From assembly GCF_000718555.1 (NCBI RefSeq), contig NZ_JOAN01000017.1:1-64000 (forward strand): a stretch of DNA of 64,000 bases. Reading direction: 5' to 3'. This stretch comes from Micromonospora chokoriensis (GTDB taxonomy: Bacteria > Actinomycetota > Actinomycetes > Mycobacteriales > Micromonosporaceae). The position numbers and the translations under genes are program-made. Shown piece after piece: positions 43,210-50,223 of this stretch (positions within the stretch are counted from its first letter, which is position 1; each line of letters opens with the position of its first letter). The notes under the pieces were generated by a model. That model was not told the origin of the DNA and did no database searches. It worked only from the letters and a program-made list of their open reading frames with translations.

Positions 43210-44388
43210 CTACCGGCGGGCGACGCCGTCGCGGCGGGCGGCTTCGGCGACCGCCTCGGCCACGGCCGGCGCGACGCGCGGGTCGAGCGGTGACGGAACG
43301 ATCGCGTCGGCGGTCAGCGACTCGGCCACCACACCGGCGATGGCGTCCGCGGCGGCGACCTTCATCGCCTCGGTGATCCGGGTGGCGCCGGCATCCAGCG
43401 CACCACGGAACACCCCGGGGAAGGCCAGCACGTTGTTGATCTGGTTGGGGTAGTCGCTACGCCCGGTGGCGACCACCGCGACGTGCCGGGCGGCCACCTC
43501 GGGGTGCACCTCGGGGGTCGGGTTCGCCAACGCGAACACGATCCCGCCGGGCGCCATCCGAGCCACCGCCGCCTCGGGGATCTGCCCGCCGGAGACACCG
43601 ATCAGCACGTCCGCGTCGCGCAGCGCCTCGGTGATGTCGCCGTGGCGGCCGTCGGCGTTGGTGCTCGCCGCCAGCTCGGCCTTGGTGCCGGTCAGCTCGG
43701 TGCGGTGTCGGCCGATGATCCCCTTGGAGTCACAGACCACCACCTGGTCCGGGTTGACGCCCCCGGCGATCAGCATCTTCGTCACGGCGACGCCGGCCGC
43801 GCCCGCGCCGCTCACCGCCACCCGCAGGTCACCGAGCTTGCGATCGAGCAGCGCCGCGGCGTTGCGCAGCGCGGCGAGCACCACGATGGCGGTGCCGTGC
43901 TGGTCGTCGTGGAAGACCGGAATGTCCAGCGCCTCGTCGAGTCGGCGCTCGATCTCGAAGCAGCGCGGCGCGCTGATGTCCTCCAGGTTGATCCCACCGA
44001 ACGAGGGGGCCAGCGCCCGCACCACCGCGACGATCTCGTCCACGTCCTGGGTGTCCAGGCACACCGGCACCGCGTCCACCCCGGCGAACTGCTTGAACAG
44101 CACCGCCTTGCCCTCCATCACCGGCAGGGCGGCGCGGGGGCCGATGTTGCCCAGCCCGAGCACCGCCGAGCCGTCGGTGACCACCGCGACCGTGTGCGAC
44201 ACCCAGGTGTAGTCATCTACCAGGGCGGGGTCGGCGGCGATCGCCTCACACACCCGGGCCACCCCCGGGGTGTACGCCAGGGAGAGGTCCTCCCGGCTGG
44301 TGAGCGGCACGGTCGAGGTGACGGCCATCTTGCCGCCCCGGTGCAGCGCGAAGACGGGATCAGCGGGGTCCACGGTGGACGAAGACAT
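43210..44388 (-). CDS. NAD-type malic enzyme
   Basis: A 392-residue malic enzyme (malate to pyruvate plus CO2). Landmarks are [28 protein letters not shown], the catalytic [28 protein letters not shown] and NAD-binding [13 protein letters not shown]. Length fits the short bacterial NAD form without a C-terminal PTA domain. It could connect the TCA cycle with the pyruvate/acetate node formed by kgd, pta and ackA upstream. ATG 44388 is clear. Confidence 0.95.
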   Translation of the reverse strand: MSSSTVDPADPVFALHRGGKMAVTSTVPLTSREDLSLAYTPGVARVCEAIAADPALVDDYTWVSHTVAVVTDGSAVLGLGNIGPRAALPVMEGKAVLFKQFAGVDAVPVCLDTQDVDEIVAVVRALAPSFGGINLEDISAPRCFEIERRLDEALDIPVFHDDQHGTAIVVLAALRNAAALLDRKLGDLRVAVSGAGAAGVAVTKMLIAGGVNPDQVVVCDSKGIIGRHRTELTGTKAELAASTNADGRHGDITEALRDADVLIGVSGGQIPEAAVARMAPGGIVFALANPTPEVHPEVAARHVAVVATGRSDYPNQINNVLAFPGVFRGALDAGATRITEAMKVAAADAIAGVVAESLTADAIVPSPLDPRVAPAVAEAVAEAARRDGVARR

Positions 44389-44531
44389 GGTGGTGACTCC
44401 AGGATCTGTCGAGCAGATGTGGGCGGCCGGGCCTCGCCGCGAGTGGGCGGCGAGCGGTGGCGCGCGGTGCGGGGGTCACCCGGGCACGTTCCGAGCATAG
44501 TGTCGACACCACCCCTCGGATGTGAGCAGGG

Positions 44532-44882
44532 TCATAACCGGCGACGAGGCACCCGTCCGGGGCGTGGCCAGTAGCGGGCCACCACCCGTGCGCGCACATC
44601 GGCCACCCCGTACGCCCGGGAGTCATCGGTGATCAGGTCGTTGTCTCCCCGCAGCCACCAGCCGCCGTCCTGCGGCCGGACCGCACGCTTCACCACCAGC
44701 AGATCGGGCCGGGTCCGGAAGACCGCGACCACCACGTCGCCGGCCCGGATCGGACGGCCACCGGGGCGGACCAGCACCGCGTCGCCGTGCCGCAACGTCG
44801 GCGCCATGGATGGGCCGGTCACCAGGACGGCGGTCAGTGGCCCGCGCAACCGGGGGGCCTCAGCAGGGTGATCGGCGGCCAC
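44532..44882 (-). CDS. sodX: Nickel-SOD maturation peptidase (S26 family)
   Basis: A 116-residue S26 signal-peptidase-like protease. Catalytic Ser25 is in TGPSMAPTL and Lys65 in VVKRAV; the RGDNDLITDDS box is typical. It is divergent from and adjacent to sodN, 84 bases away, which is the standard arrangement for SodX, the protease that removes the SodN N-terminal leader so that His1 can bind nickel. GTG 44882 has GGAGG eight bases upstream; an in-frame GTG at 44891 is an alternative. I see no obvious transmembrane anchor, unlike lipoprotein or general signal peptidases. Confidence 0.87.
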   Translation of the reverse strand: MAADHPAEAPRLRGPLTAVLVTGPSMAPTLRHGDAVLVRPGGRPIRAGDVVVAVFRTRPDLLVVKRAVRPQDGGWWLRGDNDLITDDSRAYGVADVRARVVARYWPRPGRVPRRRL

Positions 44883-44966
44883 TGGTTTCACCTCCACCCG
44901 GTTCGGGGAGCACTCCCAGGAGTAATGTCGCCTTTGATCATCGCAAACTTCCCATGGAGGATCCCG

Positions 44967-45371
44967 ATGCGACTTCCGCGCATCCTTGCGCCCCGCGTCA
45001 CCGCGAGCGCTCACTGCGACCTGCCGTGCGGTGTCTACGACCCGGCTCAGGCCCGGATCGAGGCCGAATCGGTCAAAATGATCTGCGAGAAGTACCAGTC
45101 GAACACCGACCCGGAGTTCCGCACCCGCGCCGTCATCATCAAGGAGCAGCGCGCCGAGCTGGTCAAGCACCACCTCTGGGTGCTCTGGACCGACTACTTC
45201 AAGCCGCCGCACTTCGAGAAGTACCCGAACCTGCACAGCCTGTTCAACGAGGCCACCAAGCTCGCCGGCGCCGGTGGCGTCAAGGGCAGCCTCGACCCGG
45301 CCACCGCCGACAAGCTGCTCGCGAAGATCGATGAGATCTCGAAGATCTTCTGGGAGACCAAGAAGGCGTGA
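44967..45371 (+). CDS. sodN: Nickel superoxide dismutase
   Basis: A 134-residue enzyme dismutating superoxide with a Ni(II/III) centre. After a 15-residue leader (MRLPRILAPRVTASA) the mature protein starts HCDLPCGVYDP: the nickel hook with His1, Cys2, Cys6 and Tyr9. Cleavage by SodX is needed before nickel binding. The rest is a four-helix bundle subunit of a hexamer. A GGAGG site sits six bases before ATG 44967. It overlaps the acetyltransferase gene by four bases (GTGA). Confidence 0.97.
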   Translation: MRLPRILAPRVTASAHCDLPCGVYDPAQARIEAESVKMICEKYQSNTDPEFRTRAVIIKEQRAELVKHHLWVLWTDYFKPPHFEKYPNLHSLFNEATKLAGAGGVKGSLDPATADKLLAKIDEISKIFWETKKA

Positions 45372-45886
45372 CCTCCCCGGTCATTCCAACGATTCGGCCG
45401 GCACGTCCCGAGGACGTGCCGGCCGTCGTCGCCATGGTGCACGAGCTGGCCGAGTACGAACGGGCCCCGGAGCAGTGCCACCTCACCACCGAGCAGTTGA
45501 CCTCAGCTCTCTTCACGACTGCTCCGGCGCTCTTCGGTCACGTCGCGGTGGACGAGCACGACGAGCCGGTCGGCTTCGCGCTGTGGTTCCTCAACTTCTC
45601 CACCTGGGCCGGTGTGCACGGCATCTATTTGGAGGACCTCTACGTCCGGCCGGCCGCCCGGGGCACCGGCGCCGGCCGACTGCTGCTCGCCACGCTGGCC
45701 GACATCTGCGTACGACGCGGCTACCAGCGGCTGGAGTGGTGGATGATCGACTGGAACCCGGCCGCCGGCTTCTACGCCTCGATCGGCGCGGAGCAGATGA
45801 GCGAGTGGGTTCCCTACCGGCTCAGCGGCGACGCGCTCGGCGAGCTGGCCGAGCACGCCACCGCCGGCACGCGTACGGACGACTGA
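45368..45886 (+). CDS. GNAT acetyltransferase (diamine N-acetyltransferase-like)
   Basis: A 172-residue GCN5-related acetyltransferase. It opens with TIRPARPEDVPAVVAMVHELAEYE, then GFALWFLNFSTWAG, GIYLEDLYVRPAARGTGAG (acetyl-CoA pyrophosphate loop R-x-x-G-x-G/A) and RLEWWMIDWNPAAGFYASIGA. The FSTWxG/LEDLYV pattern is that of spermidine/spermine and thialysine acetyltransferases. GTG 45368 overlaps the sodN stop. An analogous acetyltransferase precedes the whiB1 region in M. tuberculosis (Rv3216, from memory). Confidence 0.85.
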   Translation: MTSPVIPTIRPARPEDVPAVVAMVHELAEYERAPEQCHLTTEQLTSALFTTAPALFGHVAVDEHDEPVGFALWFLNFSTWAGVHGIYLEDLYVRPAARGTGAGRLLLATLADICVRRGYQRLEWWMIDWNPAAGFYASIGAEQMSEWVPYRLSGDALGELAEHATAGTRTDD

Positions 45887-45911
45887 CCGGGTAGAGTCCC
45901 CGACCGGGGGG

Positions 45912-46325
45912 ATGAGCGTGACTCAACTGACTGGCCAGCCAGCGACCGACGATGACGTGGTGCACCTCACGGTGCCTGCCGACGGCGGTTACCTCGGCGT
46001 GCTTCGCACCGCCACCGCCGGTCTCGCGGCCCGGTTGCAGTTCGCGCTCGACGAGATCGAGGATCTGCGGATCGCTGTCGACGAGGCGTGCGCCATGCTG
46101 CTCGCCATCGCCACCCGCGACGCCGAGTTGGAGTGCCGCTTCGCGGTCACCGAGGACGCGTTGACCGTCGAGGTGACCGTGCCGACCGTGCGCGGTGCCA
46201 CCCTGCCCGCCGAGTCGTCCTTCGCCTGGAAGGTGCTGACCGCGCTGACCACCTCGGCGTCCGCCACGTCTGCCGACGGTCGGGCCACGATCGCGCTGCT
46301 CACCCGCCGCTCCGGCGGCTACTGA
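45912..46325 (+). CDS. Anti-sigma regulatory factor, RsbW/SpoIIAB-like
   Basis: A 137-residue GHKL ATPase-fold protein. EIEDLRIAVDEACAMLLA carries the N-box Asn/Glu/Asp region (the usual E-x2-N-A-x2-H variant is degraded), and the C-terminal half has the strands of HATPase_c_2. Such proteins bind and block a stress sigma factor, or phosphorylate an anti-anti-sigma factor. No sigma factor or antagonist gene adjoins it, so it is an orphan whose partner must be elsewhere. ATG 45912 follows a GGGGGG run. I am sure of the fold, less so of kinase activity. Confidence 0.8.
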   Translation: MSVTQLTGQPATDDDVVHLTVPADGGYLGVLRTATAGLAARLQFALDEIEDLRIAVDEACAMLLAIATRDAELECRFAVTEDALTVEVTVPTVRGATLPAESSFAWKVLTALTTSASATSADGRATIALLTRRSGGY

Positions 46326-46347
46326 CCGGCCCGGCGCACGCCGGCGG

Positions 46348-46737
46348 TCACTCGAAGCCGAGTGCGCGGGTAGTCGGCGGGCTGACCAGCAGCCAAGCCA
46401 CGCCCAGGCCGAGCGCCATCAACGGCACGCCCAGCCACGCCATCCCAGCCTGGATCATGAACCACCCGATCGGCAGCAGCATCAGCTGAAGCACGATCGC
46501 GGGTGCGCGTGCACCCGCCTGACGGCGCAGCAGCGCACGGCCCAGCGCCCAGAGCGCGACCGCCGCCCCGATGGCGAACACGGTCACCAGCGCCGCCGCC
46601 AGCAGATCGGTGCGGGTGGCAGTGAGGTCGGCCCAGACCAGCCAGACGGCGATCAGCCCGACGGCGGCCGCCTCTGCCCACAGCAGCCGGACCGCCCAGC
46701 GGAGCGTGACGGGAAACGGCGCCGAGTCGATGGTCAC
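46348..46737 (-). CDS. Small integral membrane protein
   Basis: A 129-residue protein with four predicted transmembrane helices: about 18-35, 42-62, 72-92 and 98-116. It has no catalytic or transport motif I recognise. GTG 46737 gives MTIDSAPFPVTLRW as N-terminus; a longer frame runs into the divergent lipid kinase gene. A membrane protein of similar length and orientation stands at this place in M. tuberculosis (Rv3217c, by memory), so it is a conserved neighbour of the whiB1 locus. Function unknown. Confidence 0.78.
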   Translation of the reverse strand: MTIDSAPFPVTLRWAVRLLWAEAAAVGLIAVWLVWADLTATRTDLLAAALVTVFAIGAAVALWALGRALLRRQAGARAPAIVLQLMLLPIGWFMIQAGMAWLGVPLMALGLGVAWLLVSPPTTRALGFE

Positions 46738-46780
46738 GCGCGCCACGATACCCGGGCTGCCGAGAGGTACAGTGCCGCCC

Positions 46781-47731
46781 ATGCGGGCCGTCCTGGTGGT
46801 CAATCCGAAGGCCACCACCACCAGCGAACGCAGCCGGGACGTGCTCGTCCGGGCGCTGCGCAGCGAAGTTGACCTCAGCGTGCGCTACACCCGTCGGCGC
46901 GGGCACGCCGTGGCGCTGGCCCGGGAGGCAGCCGCGGAAGGCGTCGACCTGGTCGTCACCCTGGGTGGCGACGGCACGGTGAACGAGGTGGTGAACGGCC
47001 TGATGACGGCCGAGCCGCCGACCCGCGCCGACGACGCCCCGCTGGCGCAGCGACTGCCCGCCCTGGCGACCGTGCCCGGTGGCTCGACAAACGTGTTCGC
47101 CCGCGCGGTGGGTCTGCCTCGGGAGTGGCCGGAGGCGACCAGCATGATCCTGGAAGGGCTGCGGCTGGGCCGGAGCCGGACGGTGGGGCTGGGCCGCGCC
47201 GACGACCGCTACTTCACCTTCTGCGCCGGGTTCGGCCTGGACGCCGCGGTGATCCACCGGGTGGAGCAGGCCCGGCGGAAGGGCCGGGTGTCCACGCCGT
47301 CGCTCTATCTGCGTTCGATCATGAACCAGTACTTCCTCGCCTCGGACCGGCGGCACCCGGCGATCGTCCTGGAGCGTCCGGGTGAGCCGGCGGAGGCCGA
47401 GCTGGCCACCGTCATCATCCAGAACACGGCGCCCTGGACGTACCTGGGCGACCGGGAGGTCAACCCGAACCCGGCGGCGTCGTTCGACCTGGGGCTGGAT
47501 GTGCTGGCGTTGCGTCAGCTCCGGGTGGCTAGCACAACACGGACAGTGACGCAGTTCCTGTCCCGGCAAGCGAATCCGCGCGGCCGACAGGTGTTACGAC
47601 TGCATGACACAGCGGAGTTCACGCTGCTCTCCAGCCGTCCGCAGGCGTTCCAGCTGGACGGGGACTATCTCGGCGAGCGGGAGAAAGTCAGATTCACCTC
47701 CGTTCCCGCCGCACTGAGAGTAATCTGCTAG
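46781..47731 (+). CDS. Diacylglycerol kinase-family lipid kinase
   Basis: A 316-residue lipid kinase of the DgkB/YegS type. The nucleotide site is LVVTLGGDGTVNEVVNGL (about 57-74), followed by the PGGSTNVFARAVG loop and, in the C-terminal sandwich, the AGFGLDAAVIHRVEQAR and QLDGDYLGE segments. It phosphorylates diacylglycerol or a similar lipid at the membrane. ATG 46781 starts directly with the first strand RAVLVVNPKA. The next gene downstream is whiB1, after a 447-base gap. Confidence 0.9.
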   Translation: MRAVLVVNPKATTTSERSRDVLVRALRSEVDLSVRYTRRRGHAVALAREAAAEGVDLVVTLGGDGTVNEVVNGLMTAEPPTRADDAPLAQRLPALATVPGGSTNVFARAVGLPREWPEATSMILEGLRLGRSRTVGLGRADDRYFTFCAGFGLDAAVIHRVEQARRKGRVSTPSLYLRSIMNQYFLASDRRHPAIVLERPGEPAEAELATVIIQNTAPWTYLGDREVNPNPAASFDLGLDVLALRQLRVASTTRTVTQFLSRQANPRGRQVLRLHDTAEFTLLSSRPQAFQLDGDYLGEREKVRFTSVPAALRVIC

Positions 47732-47964
47732 GTCTCGGGTACTGCCCTAGGTCGACACGGTGGCCACAGCCGATCGACTTGGTCACCGCCACACCGAGGG
47801 GCAGGTGCCGGAAATGTCAGCAATGTCACGCGGACTGTACTATATTGATCCTCGACTGTGGCACGGCGGGTAACCAGGAAAACACTGGAACCCGGACAAA
47901 TGGGTTGTGGGCTTGCTCACCGCCCGGAGTTTTTCCGAGCGTCACCCTTGACATCACGACTGAT

Positions 47965-47980
47965 CGTGAAAGTATTCACA
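47965..47980. promoter_or_regulatory. CRP/FNR-type operator upstream of whiB1
   Basis: CGTGA-AAGTAT-TCACA matches the actinobacterial CRP consensus TGTGA-N6-TCACA at 9 of 10 half-site positions. Its centre is about 50 bases upstream of the transcription start implied by the TTGAGT/GATATG hexamers. The whiB1 gene of M. tuberculosis is controlled by cAMP-CRP (Rv3676), so regulation of this orthologue by a CRP homologue is likely. Confidence 0.65.
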
Positions 47981-47987
47981 AGCGAAC

Positions 47988-48016
47988 TTGAGTTACCGGG
48001 ACATTGCCTGGATATG
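47988..48016 (+). promoter_or_regulatory. Candidate vegetative promoter of whiB1
   Basis: TTGAGT (-35) and GATATG (-10) are separated by 17 bases, giving a likely start near 48023 and a ~155-base leader before whiB1. A second TTGACA at 47948-47953 with AGTATT 17 bases on would overlap the CRP-like site and could be a repressed promoter. Confidence 0.4.
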
Positions 48017-48178
48017 CTCGTCAGGTTGAGCTGTTCCAGCAGGTCCCCGGCGCTGGCCGCCTGCTCACGCACTGCCGAATAGACGAACGCTAACGGTCAC
48101 CTCGGCACTGCGGATGCATATAGGAAAAGCACGACAAGCAATTGTTGCCACCCATCCAGAATGAGGAGTGTTGCCGCC

Positions 48179-48436
48179 ATGGACTGGCGTCACCATGCTG
48201 TCTGCCGCGACGAGGACCCGGAGCTGTTCTTCCCGATTGGGACGTCCGGACCGGCTCTCCTGCAAGTCGAGCAGGCCAAGGCCGTCTGCAGGCGCTGCTC
48301 CGTGACCGACCAGTGCCTGCAGTGGGCACTCGAGTCTGGTCAGGACGCCGGCGTCTGGGGCGGAATGAGCGAAGAGGAGCGGCGCGCTGTCAAGCGGCGC
48401 GGCGGTCTCCGGGTGCTGCGCGCTCACTCCGCCTGA
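48179..48436 (+). CDS. whiB1: WhiB-family iron-sulfur regulator (WhiB1/WblE)
   Basis: An 85-residue Wbl protein with a nitric-oxide-sensitive [4Fe-4S] cluster. Ligands are Cys9 (HHAVCRDEDPELFF), Cys37, Cys40 (CRRC) and Cys46. The GVWGGMSEEERR turn and a basic C-terminal helix (KRRGGLRVLR) bind the sigma factor and DNA. Start ATG 48179 gives MDWRHHAVC, identical in form to the WhiB1 start; an AGGAG lies 10 bases upstream. WhiB1 binds domain 4 of the principal sigma factor and is essential in mycobacteria. A UUCG-capped terminator follows. Confidence 0.95.
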   Translation: MDWRHHAVCRDEDPELFFPIGTSGPALLQVEQAKAVCRRCSVTDQCLQWALESGQDAGVWGGMSEEERRAVKRRGGLRVLRAHSA

Positions 48437-48456
48437 TCACCAACGACACAGCTGTA

Positions 48457-48484
48457 CGCCCCGGCGGGTTCGCCCGCCGGGGCG
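48457..48484. terminator. Terminator with UUCG tetraloop after whiB1
   Basis: Perfect 12-base arms CGCCCCGGCGGG and CCCGCCGGGGCG capped by TTCG, 20 bases after the stop codon. The UUCG loop makes it exceptionally stable. It lies between convergent whiB1 and the chelatase gene and may serve both. Confidence 0.88.
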
Positions 48485-48509
48485 TTCCGCTGTCCGGCGC
48501 CGGATCAGA

Positions 48510-49322
48510 TCAGCCCGCAGTCGCCACCGAATGCCCGTCGGGCCGGTCGTCGACCCGGCGCAGCACCAACTCGACCAACTCCGGCGCGTCGGTCAACGGC
48601 GCGGCGACCGCCACCGCGCCGGCCGCCCGAGCCGCCTCGGCCACCGCGTCATGGAACAACCCCGGTGCCAGGAAGTACGCGGACACCGCGACCCGACGCG
48701 CGCCGGATGCCCGGAGGCGGGACACCGCCACACCGGCCGCCGGTGGAGCCGCCGAGGCGTACGCCACCCGACAGGGCACCCCGAGCTGCCCGCCGAGCGC
48801 GTCGGCGACCCGGCCAACCGAGCGGCGTGCCCGCGCGTCCCGGGTGCCCGCCGCAGCCAGCACCACCGCGTCGAAGCGGCCCGGTTGCGTCTCACCCAGC
48901 CGACGGCGCAGCCCGGCCAGCAGCCCAGGATCAGGTGTGTCGTCCGTCGGGCCGAGCACATCGGTCACCCGTACCGTCAGCGGCGGCCCGTCCTGCGTCG
49001 CTGCGGCGACCGCCGCCGGAATGTCCACCCGATGGTGGTACGCGGCGGTCAGCAGCAGCGGCACCAGCACCGCCCGCCGGTGACCGGCCACGGCCAGGTC
49101 GCGCAGCACCTTGGTCGGCCCCGGCTCGGTGTGGTCCAGCCAACTCGCCCACACCGGTGTGCCCGGTCGAGCCGCCGACACCGCCCGGGCCAGTGCCCGG
49201 GTGGCCTCGGCCGCTCGTGGATCACGGCTGCCGTGCGCGACAAGCACCACCGGGGCCGCCCCGCCGGCCGCGTCGGGGCCGGTCAGGGTGGTCGCCGGGG
49301 AGGTCAGACGTGCAGCCCGCAC
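48510..49322 (-). CDS. Sirohydrochlorin ferrochelatase (CbiX/SirB-like)
   Basis: A 270-residue class-II chelatase with two homologous halves. The first half has VVLVAHGSRDPRA (catalytic His) and VPLLLTAAYHHRVDIP (second His region); the second half has AVVLAAAGTRD and VSAYFLAPGLFHD. It inserts iron into sirohydrochlorin to make siroheme, the cofactor of the sulfite reductase encoded upstream in the same operon. The start is uncertain: GTG 49322 gives a 19-base overlap with the APS reductase gene, and the chelatase core begins only ~20 residues later. Confidence 0.83.
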   Translation of the reverse strand: MRAARLTSPATTLTGPDAAGGAAPVVLVAHGSRDPRAAEATRALARAVSAARPGTPVWASWLDHTEPGPTKVLRDLAVAGHRRAVLVPLLLTAAYHHRVDIPAAVAAATQDGPPLTVRVTDVLGPTDDTPDPGLLAGLRRRLGETQPGRFDAVVLAAAGTRDARARRSVGRVADALGGQLGVPCRVAYASAAPPAAGVAVSRLRASGARRVAVSAYFLAPGLFHDAVAEAARAAGAVAVAAPLTDAPELVELVLRRVDDRPDGHSVATAG

Positions 49323-50065
49323 TCGGTCTTCTCGAACATGGCCCACCGGCCGGCCCGCGCGTCCTCACCGGCCTTCGTGCGGCGGGTGCACGGCCAGCAG
49401 CCGATCGAACCGTAGCCCTGCTTGAACAGCTCGTTGACCGGCACGTTGAAGCGGGCGATGTAGGCGTCCACATCCTGCTGCGACCACGCCGCGATCGGGT
49501 TGACCTTGACCTTGCCGCGGCGCGCGTCGAAGGTCACCACCGGCGTGTTGGCCCGGCTCGGCGACTCGTCCCGCCGCAGACCGGCAGCCCAGGCGTCGTA
49601 CCCGGTCAGCGCCCGCTCCAGCGGCTCCACCTTGCGTAGCTGGCAGCAGTCGTCCGGCGACTTGTTGAACAGCCGAGGACCGTACTGGCCGTCCTGCTGG
49701 CCGACGGTGAGTCGGGGCCGGATCGACCGGACGTTCACCGGCAGCGTCCGGGCGACCTCGTCGCGCACCCGTAGCGTCTCGGGGAAGTGCAGGCCGGTGT
49801 CGAGGAAGACCACGTCCACCCCCGGGGCCACCCGGGACACCAGGTGTGCCAGCACGGCGTCGGCCATCGAGCTGGTGACGCAGAACCGGTCGCCGAAGGT
49901 CTGCGCCGCCCACCGGGCGATCTCCAGCGCCGGGGCGCCCTCCAGATCCCGAGCGGCCTGCTCGGCCAGCGCCCGCAGCTCGTCCGGGCCGCGCCGGGCC
50001 GGGTCGGCCGCCGTCGGGCCGGCCGGGCCCACCAGGCGCAGGCTCGCGGCTGAGAGGAGACTCAT
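49304..50065 (-). CDS. cysH: Adenylylsulfate (APS) reductase
   Basis: A 253-residue assimilatory APS reductase. It reduces APS to sulfite with thioredoxin. The [4Fe-4S] ligands typical of the APS-specific class are present: Cys140-Cys141 (DDCCQLRK) and Cys223/Cys226 (GCWPC), plus catalytic Cys249 in KTECGLH. The N-terminal PP-loop is at FCVTSSMADAVL. PAPS-specific enzymes lack the paired cysteines. ATG 50065 overlaps the stop of the 53-residue zinc-ribbon gene (ATGA). Confidence 0.95.
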   Translation of the reverse strand: MSLLSAASLRLVGPAGPTAADPARRGPDELRALAEQAARDLEGAPALEIARWAAQTFGDRFCVTSSMADAVLAHLVSRVAPGVDVVFLDTGLHFPETLRVRDEVARTLPVNVRSIRPRLTVGQQDGQYGPRLFNKSPDDCCQLRKVEPLERALTGYDAWAAGLRRDESPSRANTPVVTFDARRGKVKVNPIAAWSQQDVDAYIARFNVPVNELFKQGYGSIGCWPCTRRTKAGEDARAGRWAMFEKTECGLHV

Positions 50066-50223
50066 GACGTCACCGTCCGACTGAGCAGCCCGGTGAACTT
50101 CACCGAGAAGACCCGGGTGCAGGCATGGCACTCCCAGGCGCCGTGCCCCGCCTCGTGCGGCCGCAGGTCTTCCTCGCCGCAGTACGGGCAGTACAGAGGT
50201 GCCGCTCGGTTCTCGCTGCTCAC
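50062..50223 (-). CDS. 53-residue zinc-ribbon protein in the sulfur operon
   Basis: A tiny protein with one treble-clef or rubredoxin-like zinc knuckle: Cys12/Cys15 (CPYC) and Cys32/Cys35 (CHAC), followed by RVFSVKFTGLLSRTVTS. It is held between the sulfite reductase and APS reductase genes by four-base overlaps at both ends (GTGA upstream, ATGA downstream), so it is translated in fixed ratio with both. I recall the same small gene in the corresponding Streptomyces operon, annotated only as hypothetical. It may be a metal or electron-transfer accessory for the reductases; nothing more can be claimed. Confidence 0.88.
   Translation of the reverse strand: MSSENRAAPLYCPYCGEEDLRPHEAGHGAWECHACTRVFSVKFTGLLSRTVTS

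Larger units (their letters stand above)
47732..48178 (+). promoter_or_regulatory. 447-base lower-GC upstream region of whiB1
   Basis: The longest clearly AT-enriched intergenic stretch in the window. It holds a CRP-like dyad (47965-47980), a TTGACA hexamer at 47948, a candidate TTGAGT-17-GATATG promoter (47988-48016) and several A/T tracts (TACTATATTGAT near 47840). A 70-codon open frame at 47779-47991 lacks a ribosome site and gene-like codon use. A long complex 5' region is consistent with heavy regulation, as for mycobacterial whiB1. Confidence 0.6.

Noticed and set aside
44900..44966. Nur (nickel) box in the sodX-sodN intergenic region
   Set aside because: TTTGATCATCGCAAA has only a partial match to the Nur consensus arms; too weak to annotate.
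47779..47991. A 70-codon frame in the whiB1 upstream region
   Set aside because: No ribosome site, atypical codon use, overlaps the CRP-like site and promoter; treated as non-coding.
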